A stretch of DNA of 64,000 nt from Zoogloea oleivorans (GCF_008107625.1 NZ_SDKK01000016.1:62001-126000), one strand, 5' to 3'; shown: positions 17,574 through 27,051, counted from the stretch's first letter. Notes: a model not told the origin generated them from the sequence alone. Numbers and translations: made by a program.

Positions 17574-18686
17574 ATGCACACCGCTGCGTCCCCCATGCCC
17601 GCCGCCCACCGACCCCCCCTGCACTTCACGTTTGCCGCTGCTGCGCTGGCACTGGCTTTCAGCGCCGACGCAGCCAGCCCCGACTTCATTCCCGTCTCCG
17701 CAACCCAAAGTCAGGCGCTGGGTATCGTCACCCAGCGGGTTAGCCCGGCAGGCACTGCCGCTGCCAGCGGCCTGCCGGCCATGGTGAGCATTCCCAACAG
17801 CCAGGTGCGCGTCATCGCCGCCCCCCTGGCGGGTGTGGTGGAAAGCCTCGAAACAGCCCCCGGGCAAAACGTCAAAAAGGGTCAGTTGCTGGCCCGCATT
17901 GCCAGCCCCCAGGCTCTCGAGCTACAGCGCGACCGCCTGCAGGCCGACGCCCAGGCCGGCCTCGCCCGCCAGACGCTGAACCGCGATGAACAACTCTTCC
18001 GCGAAGGCCTGATCGCCGAATCCCGCGTCCAGGCGAGCCGCGCGAATGCCGCCCAGAATGCCGCCCAGGCTGCCGAACGTCGTCAGGCCCTGGCCCTGGC
18101 CCAGTACAGTGGTGGCCAAACGCTCAGCCTGCTCGCCCCCATCGCCGGCAGCGTGCTGGAGCAAAGCGTCAACGTCGGCCAGCGGGTCGAGCAGGCCGCA
18201 CCGCTTTACCGCATCGCCAGACTCGATCCCCTGTCGGTGGAAATCCAGGCCCCGCTGGCCATCGCCAGCCAGGCGAAGATCGGCACGCTGCTGCGCATTC
18301 CGGCAGCAGGCGCCAGCGGCGAAGTGGTCGCCGTCGGCCGCGCGGTCGATCCTGCCACCCAAAGCGTGCTGTTGCGTGGCCTGATCACCCGGGGCGCCCA
18401 GAACCTGCGCCCCGGCCAGGCCACCGCGGTGGATCTCGAAGTAAACGCCGCCGGCACAAGCGCCGTGCAGGTGCCCGCCGGCTCGGTACTCCATCAGCAG
18501 GGCAAGCAATGGGTCTTCGTCAGCGCCCTGGACGGCAAGACTGCCGGCTACCGGGCGCTGCCGGTCGGCATCACCGGCAAGCTCGGCGAAGCAATGCTGG
18601 TTTCCGGTGTCCCTGCCGATGCACTGGTCGTCACCGCTGGCGTCGCCGCCCTCAAGGCCAGCTGGCTCGGCATCGGCAAGGAATAA
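17574..18686 (+). CDS. RND efflux periplasmic adaptor (CzcB/CusB-like)
   Basis: 370 residues. A signal peptide is present (hydrophobic stretch about 19-36, AFSADA). The barrel-sandwich halves are seen in VRVIAAPLAGVVESLETAPG and LSLLAPIAGSVLEQSVNVGQ, separated by a helical hairpin rich in Ala and Gln (about 115-175). Membrane-fusion adaptors link the inner-membrane pump to the outer-membrane channel. The RND pump starts 6 bases downstream. No clear ribosome site is visible; an ATG at 17595 is an alternative start. Confidence 0.9.
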   Translation: MHTAASPMPAAHRPPLHFTFAAAALALAFSADAASPDFIPVSATQSQALGIVTQRVSPAGTAAASGLPAMVSIPNSQVRVIAAPLAGVVESLETAPGQNVKKGQLLARIASPQALELQRDRLQADAQAGLARQTLNRDEQLFREGLIAESRVQASRANAAQNAAQAAERRQALALAQYSGGQTLSLLAPIAGSVLEQSVNVGQRVEQAAPLYRIARLDPLSVEIQAPLAIASQAKIGTLLRIPAAGASGEVVAVGRAVDPATQSVLLRGLITRGAQNLRPGQATAVDLEVNAAGTSAVQVPAGSVLHQQGKQWVFVSALDGKTAGYRALPVGITGKLGEAMLVSGVPADALVVTAGVAALKASWLGIGKE

Positions 18687-18692
18687 GCCCCG

Positions 18693-21600
18693 ATGCTCTC
18701 CCGCCTGATCGAGTTCTCCCTGACCCAGCGCCTGCTGGTTCTTGTCGCCACCCTGCTGCTCATCGGTGGCGGTGTCGCCGCCTGGAACGGCCTGCCCATC
18801 GACGCCTTTCCCGACGTTTCCACCACCCAGGTCAAGCTGATCATCAAAGCTCCGGGGATGACACCCGAAGAGGTCGAGTCGCGCATCACCGTACCCATCG
18901 AGCAGGAAATGCTCGGCATTCCGCATCAGCGCATCCTGCGCTCCACCTCCAAGTATGCCCTCGCCGACGTAACGCTCGACTTCGAGGACGGCACCGACAT
19001 CTACTGGGCCCGTCAGCAGGTCGGCGAACGCCTTGCCGGCGTGATGGGCAACCTGCCCGCCGGCGCCACCGGCGGTCTGGCGCCAATCACCACGCCACTG
19101 GGCGAGATGTTCATGTTCACCATCGAGGGGCCGATCTCCCTCGAAGACAAGCGCACCCTCCTCGACTGGACGATCCGCCCGGCCCTGCGCACCGTCGCCG
19201 GCGTGGCCGACGTGAACAGCCTCGGCGGTGAAGTACGCAGCTTCGAAATCGCCCCCGATCCGGCGGCCCTCGCCGCCCGCGGCCTGACCCTGGGCCAGCT
19301 GCAGGCGGCCCTCGAAACCAACAATCGCAACGACGGCGCCGGGCGCCTCAGCGAAGGTGAAGAAACCCTGCTGGTGCGTGCCGAAGGGGCCATCCGCAAC
19401 CTCGACGACGTGCGCGCCATCGTCCTGAAGAGTCACAACGGCAGCGTGGTGCGTATCGGCGATGTGGCCGACGTGCGCATCGGCGCCCTCACCCGCTACG
19501 GGGCCGTCACCCGCAGCGGCGAGGGCGAGGCGGTCGAAGGCCTGGTCCTCGGCCTGCGCGGCGCCAATGCCGGCAAGGTCATCGATGCCGTCAAGAAGCG
19601 CCTTGCCGAACTCGCCCCGCAGTTGCCGCCGGGCGTCAGCGTGGTGCCCTTCTACGACCGCAGCGAGCTGGTCGGCCGGGCCGTGCACACCGTGTCAAAA
19701 GCGCTGATCGAAGCCATTGCCCTGGTACTGGTGCTGCTGCTGGCCTTCCTCGGCAACCTGCGCGCCGCCGTGGTGGTGGCCCTGATGCTGCCGCTGGCGG
19801 CACTGGCCACCTTCATCGCCATGCGCATGGTCGGCCTGTCGGCCAACCTGATGAGCCTCGGCGGCCTCGCCATCGCCATCGGCATGCTGGTAGATGCCGC
19901 GGTGGTGGTGGTTGAAAACGTCGAAACCCAGCTCTCCGAAGGCGGCGCCGCGGCCCGCCAGCCCCTGCTCCATCTGGTTTTTCGGGCCACCCGCGAAGTC
20001 GCCTCACCGGTGGCATCCGGCATCCTGATCATCGTCATCGTCTTCCTGCCGCTGCTCACCCTCGAAGGACTGGAAGGCAAGCTGTTCAGCCCGGTGGCGC
20101 TGACCATCGTCTTCGCCCTGTCGGCCTCCCTGCTGCTATCCCTCACCGTGGTGCCGGTGCTGGCCTCCTTCCTGCTAAAGCGCGGCGAGGCCCACGAACC
20201 CTGGCTGATCCGCAAACTGCAGTCCGGCTATGCGCCGCTACTCAACTTCGCCCTGACCCGCGGCAAGCTGGTAGTGGCCCTTGCCGTCGGCTCGCTGCTT
20301 GCTGCCGGGGTGGCCTACATGAGCCTCGGCAAGGCCTTCATGCCCACCATGGACGAAGGCGACATCATCATGCAGCTCGAAAAGCTGCCCTCGATCAGCC
20401 TCGCCCAGACCATCGACACCGACCTGCGCGTACAGCGGGCCGTCATGAAGGCCGTACCCGAAGTGAAGGCCATCGTGGCCCGCTCCGGTTCCGACGAACT
20501 CGGTCTCGATCCGATGGGCCTCAACCAGACCGACACCTTCCTCGTTCTCAAGCCGCGCGACGAATGGCGCAAGGCCGACAAGGACTGGCTCACCGACCAG
20601 TTGCGAGCGGTGATGACCGACTTCCCCGGCATCGCCCTGACCTTCACCCAGCCCATCGACATGCGCGTCTCGGAGATGCTCACCGGCGTGCGCGGCGACC
20701 TGGCGATCAAGCTCTACGGGCCGGACCTGGACACCCTCAACCACCTGGCGACGCAGATCGAAGGCGTCGTGAAAGCCGTGCCCGGCGCCGAGGACACCGT
20801 CACCATCCGCAACGAGGGCGTGCAGTACATGAAGATCCAGGTCGATCGCCTCGCGGCCGGCCGCTTCGGGCTCAACGTGGAAGACGTCCAGAACGCCCTG
20901 CGCAGCCTGCTCGAAGGACGCATCGCCGGCACCGTGATCGAAAGCACCCGCCGGGTTCCCCTGCTGATCCGCGGCCCGGCCGAACTGCAGAACAATCCGG
21001 ATGCCTTCGCGGCCCTGCGCATCACCGCCCCGGACGGCCAGAGCCTGCCCCTGTCGGCCGTCGCCAACATCACGCGCATTGATGGCCCGGTAAAGGTGGA
21101 CCGGGAAAACGCCCAGCGCTACTCGGTCATCCAGTCCAATGTGCGCGACCGGGATCTGGTCGGCTTTGTCGAAGAAGCCCGTGCCGCCGTTACCAGCCAG
21201 GTTCCGCTGCCAACCGGCTACCGCCTGGCCTGGGGCGGTCAGTTCGAAAACCAGCAGCGCGCCGCCGCCCGCCTCGGCGTGGTGGTGCCCATTGCCCTTG
21301 GGCTGATCTTCGTACTGCTGTTCTCCACCTTCAACTCCGTGCGCCAGGCCCTGCTGGTGCTGGCGATGGTGCCCTTCGCGATGGTCGGCGGCATCTTTGC
21401 GCTGGCCGTGTCGGGCGAATACCTCTCGGTACCCGCCTCGGTCGGCTTCATCGCCCTGCTTGGCATCGCAGTACTCAACGGGGTGGTCATGGTGAGCTAC
21501 TTCAACCAGTTGCTGGCCCGTGGCATGCCCATCGGCGAAGTCGTGGTGGAAGGTGCCAAGCGCCGTCTGCGCCCGGTGCTGATGACCGCCAGCATCGCCG

Positions 21601-21779
21601 CCCTCGGTCTGGTACCGCTGCTCTTCGCCACCGGCCCCGGCTCCGAAGTGCAACGCCCGCTGGCCATCGTGGTGATTGGCGGCCTGCTCAGTGCCACCGC
21701 CCTCACCTTGCTGCTGCTGCCGCTCCTCTACCGTCGTTTCGGCGTATCTCCTGCCGCCCCCGAGGTCACCGCCCAATGA
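18693..21779 (+). CDS. Heavy-metal RND efflux pump (CusA/CzcA family)
   Basis: 1028 residues, the usual size, with 12 membrane helices and two large periplasmic loops. The N-terminus ends its first helix with AFPDVSTTQV, as in the family. Helix 4 reads LAIAIGMLVDAAVVVVEN, closer to the CusA form (AIAIG..VDAA...EN) than to the DFG..DGA form of CzcA. The pump exports metal ions from periplasm or cytoplasm using the proton gradient. Substrate assignment by this motif is tentative. The stop overlaps the DUF3240 start by 4 bases. Confidence 0.93.
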   Translation: MLSRLIEFSLTQRLLVLVATLLLIGGGVAAWNGLPIDAFPDVSTTQVKLIIKAPGMTPEEVESRITVPIEQEMLGIPHQRILRSTSKYALADVTLDFEDGTDIYWARQQVGERLAGVMGNLPAGATGGLAPITTPLGEMFMFTIEGPISLEDKRTLLDWTIRPALRTVAGVADVNSLGGEVRSFEIAPDPAALAARGLTLGQLQAALETNNRNDGAGRLSEGEETLLVRAEGAIRNLDDVRAIVLKSHNGSVVRIGDVADVRIGALTRYGAVTRSGEGEAVEGLVLGLRGANAGKVIDAVKKRLAELAPQLPPGVSVVPFYDRSELVGRAVHTVSKALIEAIALVLVLLLAFLGNLRAAVVVALMLPLAALATFIAMRMVGLSANLMSLGGLAIAIGMLVDAAVVVVENVETQLSEGGAAARQPLLHLVFRATREVASPVASGILIIVIVFLPLLTLEGLEGKLFSPVALTIVFALSASLLLSLTVVPVLASFLLKRGEAHEPWLIRKLQSGYAPLLNFALTRGKLVVALAVGSLLAAGVAYMSLGKAFMPTMDEGDIIMQLEKLPSISLAQTIDTDLRVQRAVMKAVPEVKAIVARSGSDELGLDPMGLNQTDTFLVLKPRDEWRKADKDWLTDQLRAVMTDFPGIALTFTQPIDMRVSEMLTGVRGDLAIKLYGPDLDTLNHLATQIEGVVKAVPGAEDTVTIRNEGVQYMKIQVDRLAAGRFGLNVEDVQNALRSLLEGRIAGTVIESTRRVPLLIRGPAELQNNPDAFAALRITAPDGQSLPLSAVANITRIDGPVKVDRENAQRYSVIQSNVRDRDLVGFVEEARAAVTSQVPLPTGYRLAWGGQFENQQRAAARLGVVVPIALGLIFVLLFSTFNSVRQALLVLAMVPFAMVGGIFALAVSGEYLSVPASVGFIALLGIAVLNGVVMVSYFNQLLARGMPIGEVVVEGAKRRLRPVLMTASIAALGLVPLLFATGPGSEVQRPLAIVVIGGLLSATALTLLLLPLLYRRFGVSPAAPEVTAQ

Positions 21780-22096
21780 ATTCCGATAACCAGCCCGGCG
21801 TCGTCCTGACCCTGGTGATGCCCGTCGAAGTCGAAGACGCACTGCTCGAAACCCTGCTCGAACATCCAGACCTGGCCCCAGGTTTCACGAGCAATCGGGT
21901 CGAAGGCCAGGGTCAACGGGTCACTTTCATCGGTACTGCCGAACACGTGCGCGGCCGCGCCTCCTGCTGTCGGGTACAACTGGTGATTCCGCAAGCCGAC
22001 GCCGAAGCCCTGCTCAGCATCCTGCGCGAACAATTCGCCACCAGCCGGGTGTTCTTCTGGATGGTGCCGGCCCTCGCCAGCGGGAGGCTCGCATGA
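21776..22096 (+). CDS. DUF3240 family protein of the metal efflux operon
   Basis: 106 residues with the ferredoxin-like layout of DUF3240 (VVLTLVMPVEVEDALLETLL, then VQLVIPQADAEALLSILRE). This family resembles PII-like proteins and is found in RND metal-efflux operons; its role is not established. Three cysteines and several histidines could bind metal. It overlaps the pump gene and the TolC-like gene by 4 bases each, so it is translated with them. Confidence 0.8.
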   Translation: MNSDNQPGVVLTLVMPVEVEDALLETLLEHPDLAPGFTSNRVEGQGQRVTFIGTAEHVRGRASCCRVQLVIPQADAEALLSILREQFATSRVFFWMVPALASGRLA

Positions 22097-23370
22097 CGCA
22101 TTGGCTCCTGGCCCTTGTCCTCGCCGCCCTGCCGCTGATGGCGACGGCCGCTGACAACCCCGCAGATGCCGCCGACCTGCCGCCCCGTGCCCAGGTTCTG
22201 GAAGTGCTCAGCAGCAGCCCGCTGGTGCGTGCCGCCGGCTCGGTGATCGAAGCCGAAGAAGCCCGCAGCCGTCGCCTGGCCGCCGGTACCCACGAATGGA
22301 CCGTGCGCCTGACCGACCAGCGTCGCACCGTCCGCGCCACACCGGATGGACGCTTCAACGAATGGAACGTGGGGGTCGAACGCGCCCTGCGCCTGCCCGG
22401 CAAGGGCGAGCTCGACCGCCAGCTCGGCGCCGCCGGCATCGCCAGCGCCCAGATCAGCCGCGGCGACGCCCTCCACGAAGCCAGCCGCATGTTGCTGTCC
22501 GGCTGGTTCGAATGGCTGCGCGAACGAGCCGCCGCCGAGCAGTGGAGCCGCCAGCGCGACATCCTCGCCCGTCAGGCTCAGGTCGTCGGCCGCCGCGTCG
22601 AACTGGGCGATGCGCCACGCCTGGAACGCCTGCAGGCCGATGCCGCCCTCGCCCAAGCCGACGCCCAGCTCGCCCAGGCCCTCGGCCGTGCCGAAGTGGC
22701 CGCCGAGCAACTGCGCCGCCTCTACCCGGCCCTGAGCCTGCCGACCCAACTGGCCGACGTGGCGCCGCCAGCGGTGGAACCCGATGCCGGCAACTGGGTC
22801 AACGCCATCCTCGAACACAACCATGAACTCGGCGTGGCCCGCTCCGAAAGTGCCCGCGCCCGCATCCAGGCCACCCGGGCCGATGCCGAGCGTCGCCCCG
22901 ATCCGAGCGTCGGCGTGCATATGGCCAACGACCGGGGCGGAGAGGAACGCATCGTCGGCCTCACGCTGAGCATTCCGCTGCCCGGCGAAGGCCGTCGCGC
23001 CGATGCCGACATGGCAGTGGCCAGCGCTCAGGCCAGCGCCCACCGGGAAGCCGGCGTGCTGCGCCGGGTAGAAGCCGAAGCAGCAACCGTCTATCGCCGT
23101 GCCACCGCCGCCCACGCCGGCTGGCAAAGCCAGAAACTCGCCGCCGAAGCCCTCGGCCACAGCGCCGACCTGACCGAACGGGCCTGGCAACTGGGCGAAG
23201 GCAGCCTCACCGACACGCTTGCGGCGCGTCGCCTGGCTCACGAGGCCCGCCTCGCCGCCCGCTTCGCCCAACTCGATGCCAGTGAAGCCCGCTACCGCCT
23301 GCTACTCGACGCTCACCGCCTGTGGCCGCTGGACACGGACGACGATGACGACAGCCACGACCATCACTGA
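22093..23370 (+). CDS. TolC-family outer-membrane channel (CzcC-like)
   Basis: 425 residues. There is a signal peptide (LALVLAALPLMATAA) and long alanine-rich helices with two TolC repeats (about 35-220 and 240-410). It forms the outer-membrane exit of the RND pump. The C-terminus ends in DDDDDSHDHH, an unusual acidic and histidine tail that may bind metal. It is last in the operon, unlike czcCBA where the channel gene comes first. Confidence 0.9.
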   Translation: MTHWLLALVLAALPLMATAADNPADAADLPPRAQVLEVLSSSPLVRAAGSVIEAEEARSRRLAAGTHEWTVRLTDQRRTVRATPDGRFNEWNVGVERALRLPGKGELDRQLGAAGIASAQISRGDALHEASRMLLSGWFEWLRERAAAEQWSRQRDILARQAQVVGRRVELGDAPRLERLQADAALAQADAQLAQALGRAEVAAEQLRRLYPALSLPTQLADVAPPAVEPDAGNWVNAILEHNHELGVARSESARARIQATRADAERRPDPSVGVHMANDRGGEERIVGLTLSIPLPGEGRRADADMAVASAQASAHREAGVLRRVEAEAATVYRRATAAHAGWQSQKLAAEALGHSADLTERAWQLGEGSLTDTLAARRLAHEARLAARFAQLDASEARYRLLLDAHRLWPLDTDDDDDSHDHH

Positions 23371-23440
23371 TGCGCGGCCATAAGTGCACTGCAACATGAA
23401 TACGTTAAGATGACATTCGTTTTTCAGTGCCCAGCTTTCC

Positions 23441-23962
23441 GTGCCCACTCAGTTCCCACCCGCGATCATTGACATCGAAGCTTCCGGCTTCGGCTCCAGC
23501 AGCTATCCCATTGAAGTCGGTTTCGTCCTGCCGGACGGCACAAGCTATTGCGCGCTGATCCACCCTGCAGCCAACTGGCAGCACTGGGACGAATCGGCGG
23601 AACGGGTACACCAGGTAAGCAGGAAAAATCTGGAAGCGCATGGCCGCCCGGTGGCGGAAGTGGCTCATGAACTGAACGGCCGGCTACAGGGCCAGACCAT
23701 TTATTGCGATGCCTGGTATCACGACTACACCTGGCTGAGTCGCCTGTTTGATGCGGCCGGTAGCGCCCAGGCCTTCCGGCTGGAAGATGTGCGGATCCTG
23801 CTCAACGAAACCCAGGCCGCGCACTGGCACGCCACCAAAGTGCAGATCCAGCGCGAACTCGACATTCCGCGCCATCGCGCCAGCAACGACGCCCGCATCC
23901 TTCAGGCCACGCTGGCCCGGGTACGGGCCCTGTACAGCGCCCCCGCCCGGACCCGCGCCTGA
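23441..23962 (+). CDS. DEDDh 3'-5' exonuclease-like protein
   Basis: 173 residues with exonuclease motifs: IDIEASGFG (Asp/Glu pair, residues about 10-12), CDAWYHDYTWL with a middle Asp, and HRASNDARIL at the C-terminal end (His and last Asp). This suggests a small DnaQ-like nuclease of unknown substrate. The start is GTG. It is a single gene; the next gene converges 3 bases after its stop. Confidence 0.7.
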   Translation: MPTQFPPAIIDIEASGFGSSSYPIEVGFVLPDGTSYCALIHPAANWQHWDESAERVHQVSRKNLEAHGRPVAEVAHELNGRLQGQTIYCDAWYHDYTWLSRLFDAAGSAQAFRLEDVRILLNETQAAHWHATKVQIQRELDIPRHRASNDARILQATLARVRALYSAPARTRA

Positions 23963-23965
23963 CAC

Positions 23966-24307
23966 TCAGAAGGCCTGGCGGTACGACACCCCCGTCGGCC
24001 CGAGCACCCAGTTACCGGTACGCACGCCAAGGTAGGCACCAGCGGCATTCCAGCCCATGTCCTTCCACGAAAAACGGTTGCAGTCCTGCTGGGAGTCGTA
24101 GACTTCCTTGGCGACGCCGGGAATCAGCGCCAGACCGAAGGCTGTCCAGGTATCCGTCGTCAGCCGCGAGGCGCCAACGCCGACGGCAAAAGACACCCCA
24201 AAGTGAGCCGCTTTGTCGCTGCCGGTCCAGTCGTCCTGGTAGCGGCCGCAGGCCTGCGCATTGCCGGCAAGGCCGGCCAGAAGAATCAGGGTTGCCAGGG
24301 TTTTCAA
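23966..24307 (-). CDS. YfiM-like (DUF2279) exported protein
   Basis: 113 residues with a signal peptide (MKTLATLILLAGLAGNAQA). The mature part has SDKAAHFGVSFAVG, LALIPGVAKEVYDS and FSWKDMGWNAAGAYLG, the pattern of YfiM/DUF2279 proteins. The DKxxH and PGxxKExxD parts are conserved, but the function is unknown. The mature N-terminus has a Cys (QACG) but no clear lipobox. A possible start overlap is absent and the gene looks monocistronic. Confidence 0.7.
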   Translation of the reverse strand: MKTLATLILLAGLAGNAQACGRYQDDWTGSDKAAHFGVSFAVGVGASRLTTDTWTAFGLALIPGVAKEVYDSQQDCNRFSWKDMGWNAAGAYLGVRTGNWVLGPTGVSYRQAF

Positions 24308-24402
24308 GAATCACCTCGATAGTCGGTTGAACAAGGCGGGAATCATACGGAAGAGACCGTCGTCATGAACACCTTTCCGCATTGGCCCACCAGCCACACA
24401 GC

Positions 24403-24870
24403 TCAGTCGTCCTTGCGGAACTTGTCGTGACAGGCCTTGCAGGATTCGCCGGTTTTGCCGAACTGGGCCTTGATCGCCGCCGCATCGCCGGTCGTGGCGA
24501 CTTTCTGCAGCTCGTTGGCTTCCTTTATGAAGGCCACGGCCAGCTTTTTCACTTCGTCCGGCTGCTGGAAAAATTCGGCTTTCACACGGGTCTTCTGACT
24601 GCCCGCATCCTTCTCGGTACCCGGCCCGTACAGGGCGCCCATGCCGGAGTTGGCCGTCGCCGCAATCAGATTGGCGGCAGCAGCCACCTGGTCCTTGTTG
24701 AAAGAAGACGGATTGTCGACAACCTGAGCCTTGATCTTACCCATGTTCCAGGACATGAATGCATACCCGGCCTTGCGGAACTTGATCTGGTCTTCCGGCT
24801 TCGCCTGGGCGTTCGCACCGGTAGCCAGCCCGCAGGCGACGGCAGCGAGCAGCAGCTTGTTGAACTTCAT
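24403..24870 (-). CDS. Cytochrome c'
   Basis: 155 residues: a signal peptide (LLLAAVACGLATGANA), a four-helix bundle, and the C-terminal heme motif CKACHDKFR near residue 146, as in cytochrome c'. The start of the mature protein (KPEDQIKFRKAGYAFMSWNMGKI) fits the family, including the usual bundle helix 1. Family members bind NO and protect against it in the periplasm. It is divergent from the mipA-like gene (159 bases between starts). No regulator box was recognised in the gap. Confidence 0.9.
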   Translation of the reverse strand: MKFNKLLLAAVACGLATGANAQAKPEDQIKFRKAGYAFMSWNMGKIKAQVVDNPSSFNKDQVAAAANLIAATANSGMGALYGPGTEKDAGSQKTRVKAEFFQQPDEVKKLAVAFIKEANELQKVATTGDAAAIKAQFGKTGESCKACHDKFRKDD

Positions 24871-25029
24871 TTGACGACTCCTTGCAGGATGAATGGGAAA
24901 GCCGACCGATTATTCCACAGGACTGAAAAAATCCGTCACGGTCGATGCCAAAACACGGGGCCTGCAGAGAGAAGGGAACATTCAGACAATTCCGCCGTCC
25001 GATGCAGGCATCGTCAATCCGGAGACACC

Positions 25030-25821
25030 ATGACGCACTACCCCGCACTCGCAGCCCTGGGCCTGCTTGCCACGCTCGCCACCGTCCCTGCCACCGCGGC
25101 AGAGTCGCAGATCGACCGCCAGACGGAAACCGCCATTCCCAAGGTCGGCAACCTGTATGGCCTCGGTGTCGGCGTTCTCCCCCAGACCTCGGGCTCGAAA
25201 GACCTGCGGACCATGGTGCTGCCCATCATCCAGGCCAGCTACGCCGACCGCTTCTACATCAACGCCCTGAGGGCCGGCGTATGGCTGCTTGATTCCGACG
25301 ACCGGCGCCTGCGGATCGGGCTCGCCGCCGACGCCCGTTTTGGCTGGGAAGCGGACGAAGGCAAGCGCACCAAGGGCATGCAGGATCGGGATTTTTCGGT
25401 GGACGTGGGCCCGACCCTGCGCTGGCAGACCGATTACGGCACCGTCAACGCCCAATGGGCTGTCGACGCCGGATCAGCCAGCAAGGGGCAGAGCGCCCAG
25501 GTGCAGTTCGTGCGGGCGCTGATCCGCGGCCCGGGCCTGCGCCTTAACGGCCTGGTCGGTCTGACCTGGAACGATCGCAAGATGAACAACTATTACTACG
25601 GGGTTGCACCGGCCGAAGCTGCCGCCAACCGGCCGGCCTATAGCGCCGGCTCCGGCACCCAGTGGCAGGCCGGCGTGAATGGCGCCTATCCGGTCGGCGA
25701 ACGGGGTTCGCTGCTCTTCGGCCTGATGGCCACGCGCCTTGGCGATGCCCAGGCCAACAGCCCGATCACCGAGACGCGCTTCCAGCCGCTGGCCTACCTG
25801 GGCTACGGCTGGACCTTCTGA
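25030..25821 (+). CDS. MipA/OmpV family outer-membrane protein
   Basis: 263 residues with a signal peptide (LAALGLLATLATVPATAA) and many short beta strands ending in an aromatic residue (YGWTF). VGNLYGLGVGVLPQTSGS near the mature N-terminus and GVNGAYPVGERGSLLFGL are typical of MipA/OmpV. MipA is a scaffold for murein enzymes in E. coli; many homologues have no known role. ATG 25030 is preceded by GGAG. The frame is open far upstream over the cytochrome gene, but this is not used. Confidence 0.85.
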   Translation: MTHYPALAALGLLATLATVPATAAESQIDRQTETAIPKVGNLYGLGVGVLPQTSGSKDLRTMVLPIIQASYADRFYINALRAGVWLLDSDDRRLRIGLAADARFGWEADEGKRTKGMQDRDFSVDVGPTLRWQTDYGTVNAQWAVDAGSASKGQSAQVQFVRALIRGPGLRLNGLVGLTWNDRKMNNYYYGVAPAEAAANRPAYSAGSGTQWQAGVNGAYPVGERGSLLFGLMATRLGDAQANSPITETRFQPLAYLGYGWTF

Positions 25822-25830
25822 CAACGCCGC

Positions 25831-26397
25831 TCAGAGGGGGCGCTTGACGGTCAGAGCACCGCGAATCTGCCCCTTCTCATAACCGAAGGCCTGGTCATGG
25901 GGGTAGCTTGCGGCAAGCTGGCGCTTCAGGCCGGCATCCACCTTGTCCACCGGCCCATGGCACTTCAGGCACACGTCACCAACCGGAATGGCCCGGATGT
26001 AGCGGAACACCGGTTTGCCGTTCTCGCTGACCACCTCACCGGTTTCAAGGCTCTCGACCTTCTCGCCATTGGCCGCACGAATGTTGAAGTCGGCGAGCTG
26101 GCGGGCCTCCCACACATCGGGCGTACCCCGCTCGGCGTTACGCGTTTTGAGGCTGACCCGGCGCATCTGCCAGCCGGTCTTGTCGGCCTGTTCCTTGAGC
26201 AGCAGGGGTGCCTGCACCTTGCACACCGGGATGGCCTCGACCGGGCCCTTGGCGGCAACGGTCTCCTGCATCATGGCAACCACCTTGGGGAGCACCGGCA
26301 GGGCATTTTTGCGGGTATCAAGCTTGAGGGCTTCCAGATCCTGAGCCTGGGCGGCACCGGCGAGAAGCGCGGCAGTGACAAGGGCAATCCGAAACAT
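25831..26397 (-). CDS. DUF3365 (Tll0287-like) periplasmic heme-c protein
   Basis: 188 residues with a signal peptide (MFRIALVTAALLAGAAQA). DUF3365 features are visible: CKVQAPLLLKEQADKTGW, RRVSLKTRNAERGTPD, and a single heme motif CLKCHGP near residue 142. Such proteins are sensor-type or electron-transfer heme proteins in the periplasm. An AAGGATG ribosome site precedes the ATG. The gene converges with the mipA-like gene. Confidence 0.85.
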   Translation of the reverse strand: MFRIALVTAALLAGAAQAQDLEALKLDTRKNALPVLPKVVAMMQETVAAKGPVEAIPVCKVQAPLLLKEQADKTGWQMRRVSLKTRNAERGTPDVWEARQLADFNIRAANGEKVESLETGEVVSENGKPVFRYIRAIPVGDVCLKCHGPVDKVDAGLKRQLAASYPHDQAFGYEKGQIRGALTVKRPL

Positions 26398-26411
26398 GAT
26401 TCATCCTTAAA

Positions 26412-26427
26412 ATTAGACTTTACTAAT
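26412..26427. promoter_or_regulatory. Short inverted repeat upstream of the DUF3365 gene
   Basis: ATTAG-ACTTTA-CTAAT is a perfect 5-bp inverted repeat 15-30 bases before the start codon, inside an AT-rich stretch that probably holds the promoter. It may be an operator. No known regulator matches it. Confidence 0.3.
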
Positions 26428-26484
26428 ATACAGGATGTCGTGGTGTCGCGGCCAGTCACCTTGCCACTGCCACCCTCCTTCTTT

Positions 26485-27051
26485 TCAGGAAACCCGGCGG
26501 ATGAAGGCAGCAAAAGACGTCAGTTGTCCGGCCAGGAACTTGCGCGTGTCCTCGTCGGTGAGTTCGCCCGATTGGGCATCCACCTTGTTCTGTACCGCGC
26601 CGATCATCACCTCCGGCTTGTTGAGCACCTGGCAATCCAGAAAAACGAGCACCTGACGCAGGTGATACTGGCAGCGAGCGCCGCCGATCACGCCCATCGA
26701 AGCGGTCTGGATCGCCACCGGCTTGCCGGCCAGCGGCTGCTCCGGCACGCGAGACAGCCAGTCGATGGCATTCTTCAACACACCGGGCAGCGAATAGTTG
26801 TACTCCGGGGTGACGATCAGTACGCCATCGGCCGCGCGTATCTGATCCGCCAGCGCAATCACCGCAGGCGGGAAGCCTTCCGCCTGTACGTCGGCGTCGT
26901 AAAGGGGAAGATCGCGAATCGACGGCAGGGCAAGGACTTCAACTCCGTCTGGCGCCAGCGCAGGCAGGGCCCGGGCGACGGCGGCGTTGTAGGAGCCTTT
27001 GCGCAGGCTGCCAAGAAGAGTGACCAGCTTGAGGGGACGGACGGCAGTCAT
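26485..27051 (-). CDS. NADPH-dependent FMN reductase (ChrR/ArsH-like)
   Basis: 188 residues with a flavodoxin-like fold. GSLRKGSYNAAVARAL at the N-terminus binds the FMN phosphate, and TPEYNYSLPGVLKNAIDWLSR is the family signature. These enzymes reduce flavin, quinones or chromate with NAD(P)H; the in vivo substrate is not evident. An AAGGA ribosome site precedes the ATG. An 8-bp dyad 37-66 bases upstream may be its operator. Confidence 0.88.
   Translation of the reverse strand: MTAVRPLKLVTLLGSLRKGSYNAAVARALPALAPDGVEVLALPSIRDLPLYDADVQAEGFPPAVIALADQIRAADGVLIVTPEYNYSLPGVLKNAIDWLSRVPEQPLAGKPVAIQTASMGVIGGARCQYHLRQVLVFLDCQVLNKPEVMIGAVQNKVDAQSGELTDEDTRKFLAGQLTSFAAFIRRVS

Noticed and set aside
17922-19688. 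Open frame of 588 codons on the minus strand opposite the efflux genes
   Set aside because: It is the antisense of strongly coding adaptor and pump sequence; high GC leaves such frames open. No family features.
24382-25029. Upstream extension of the mipA-like gene
   Set aside because: It covers the cytochrome c' gene on the other strand; GGAG and a signal peptide mark the start at 25030.
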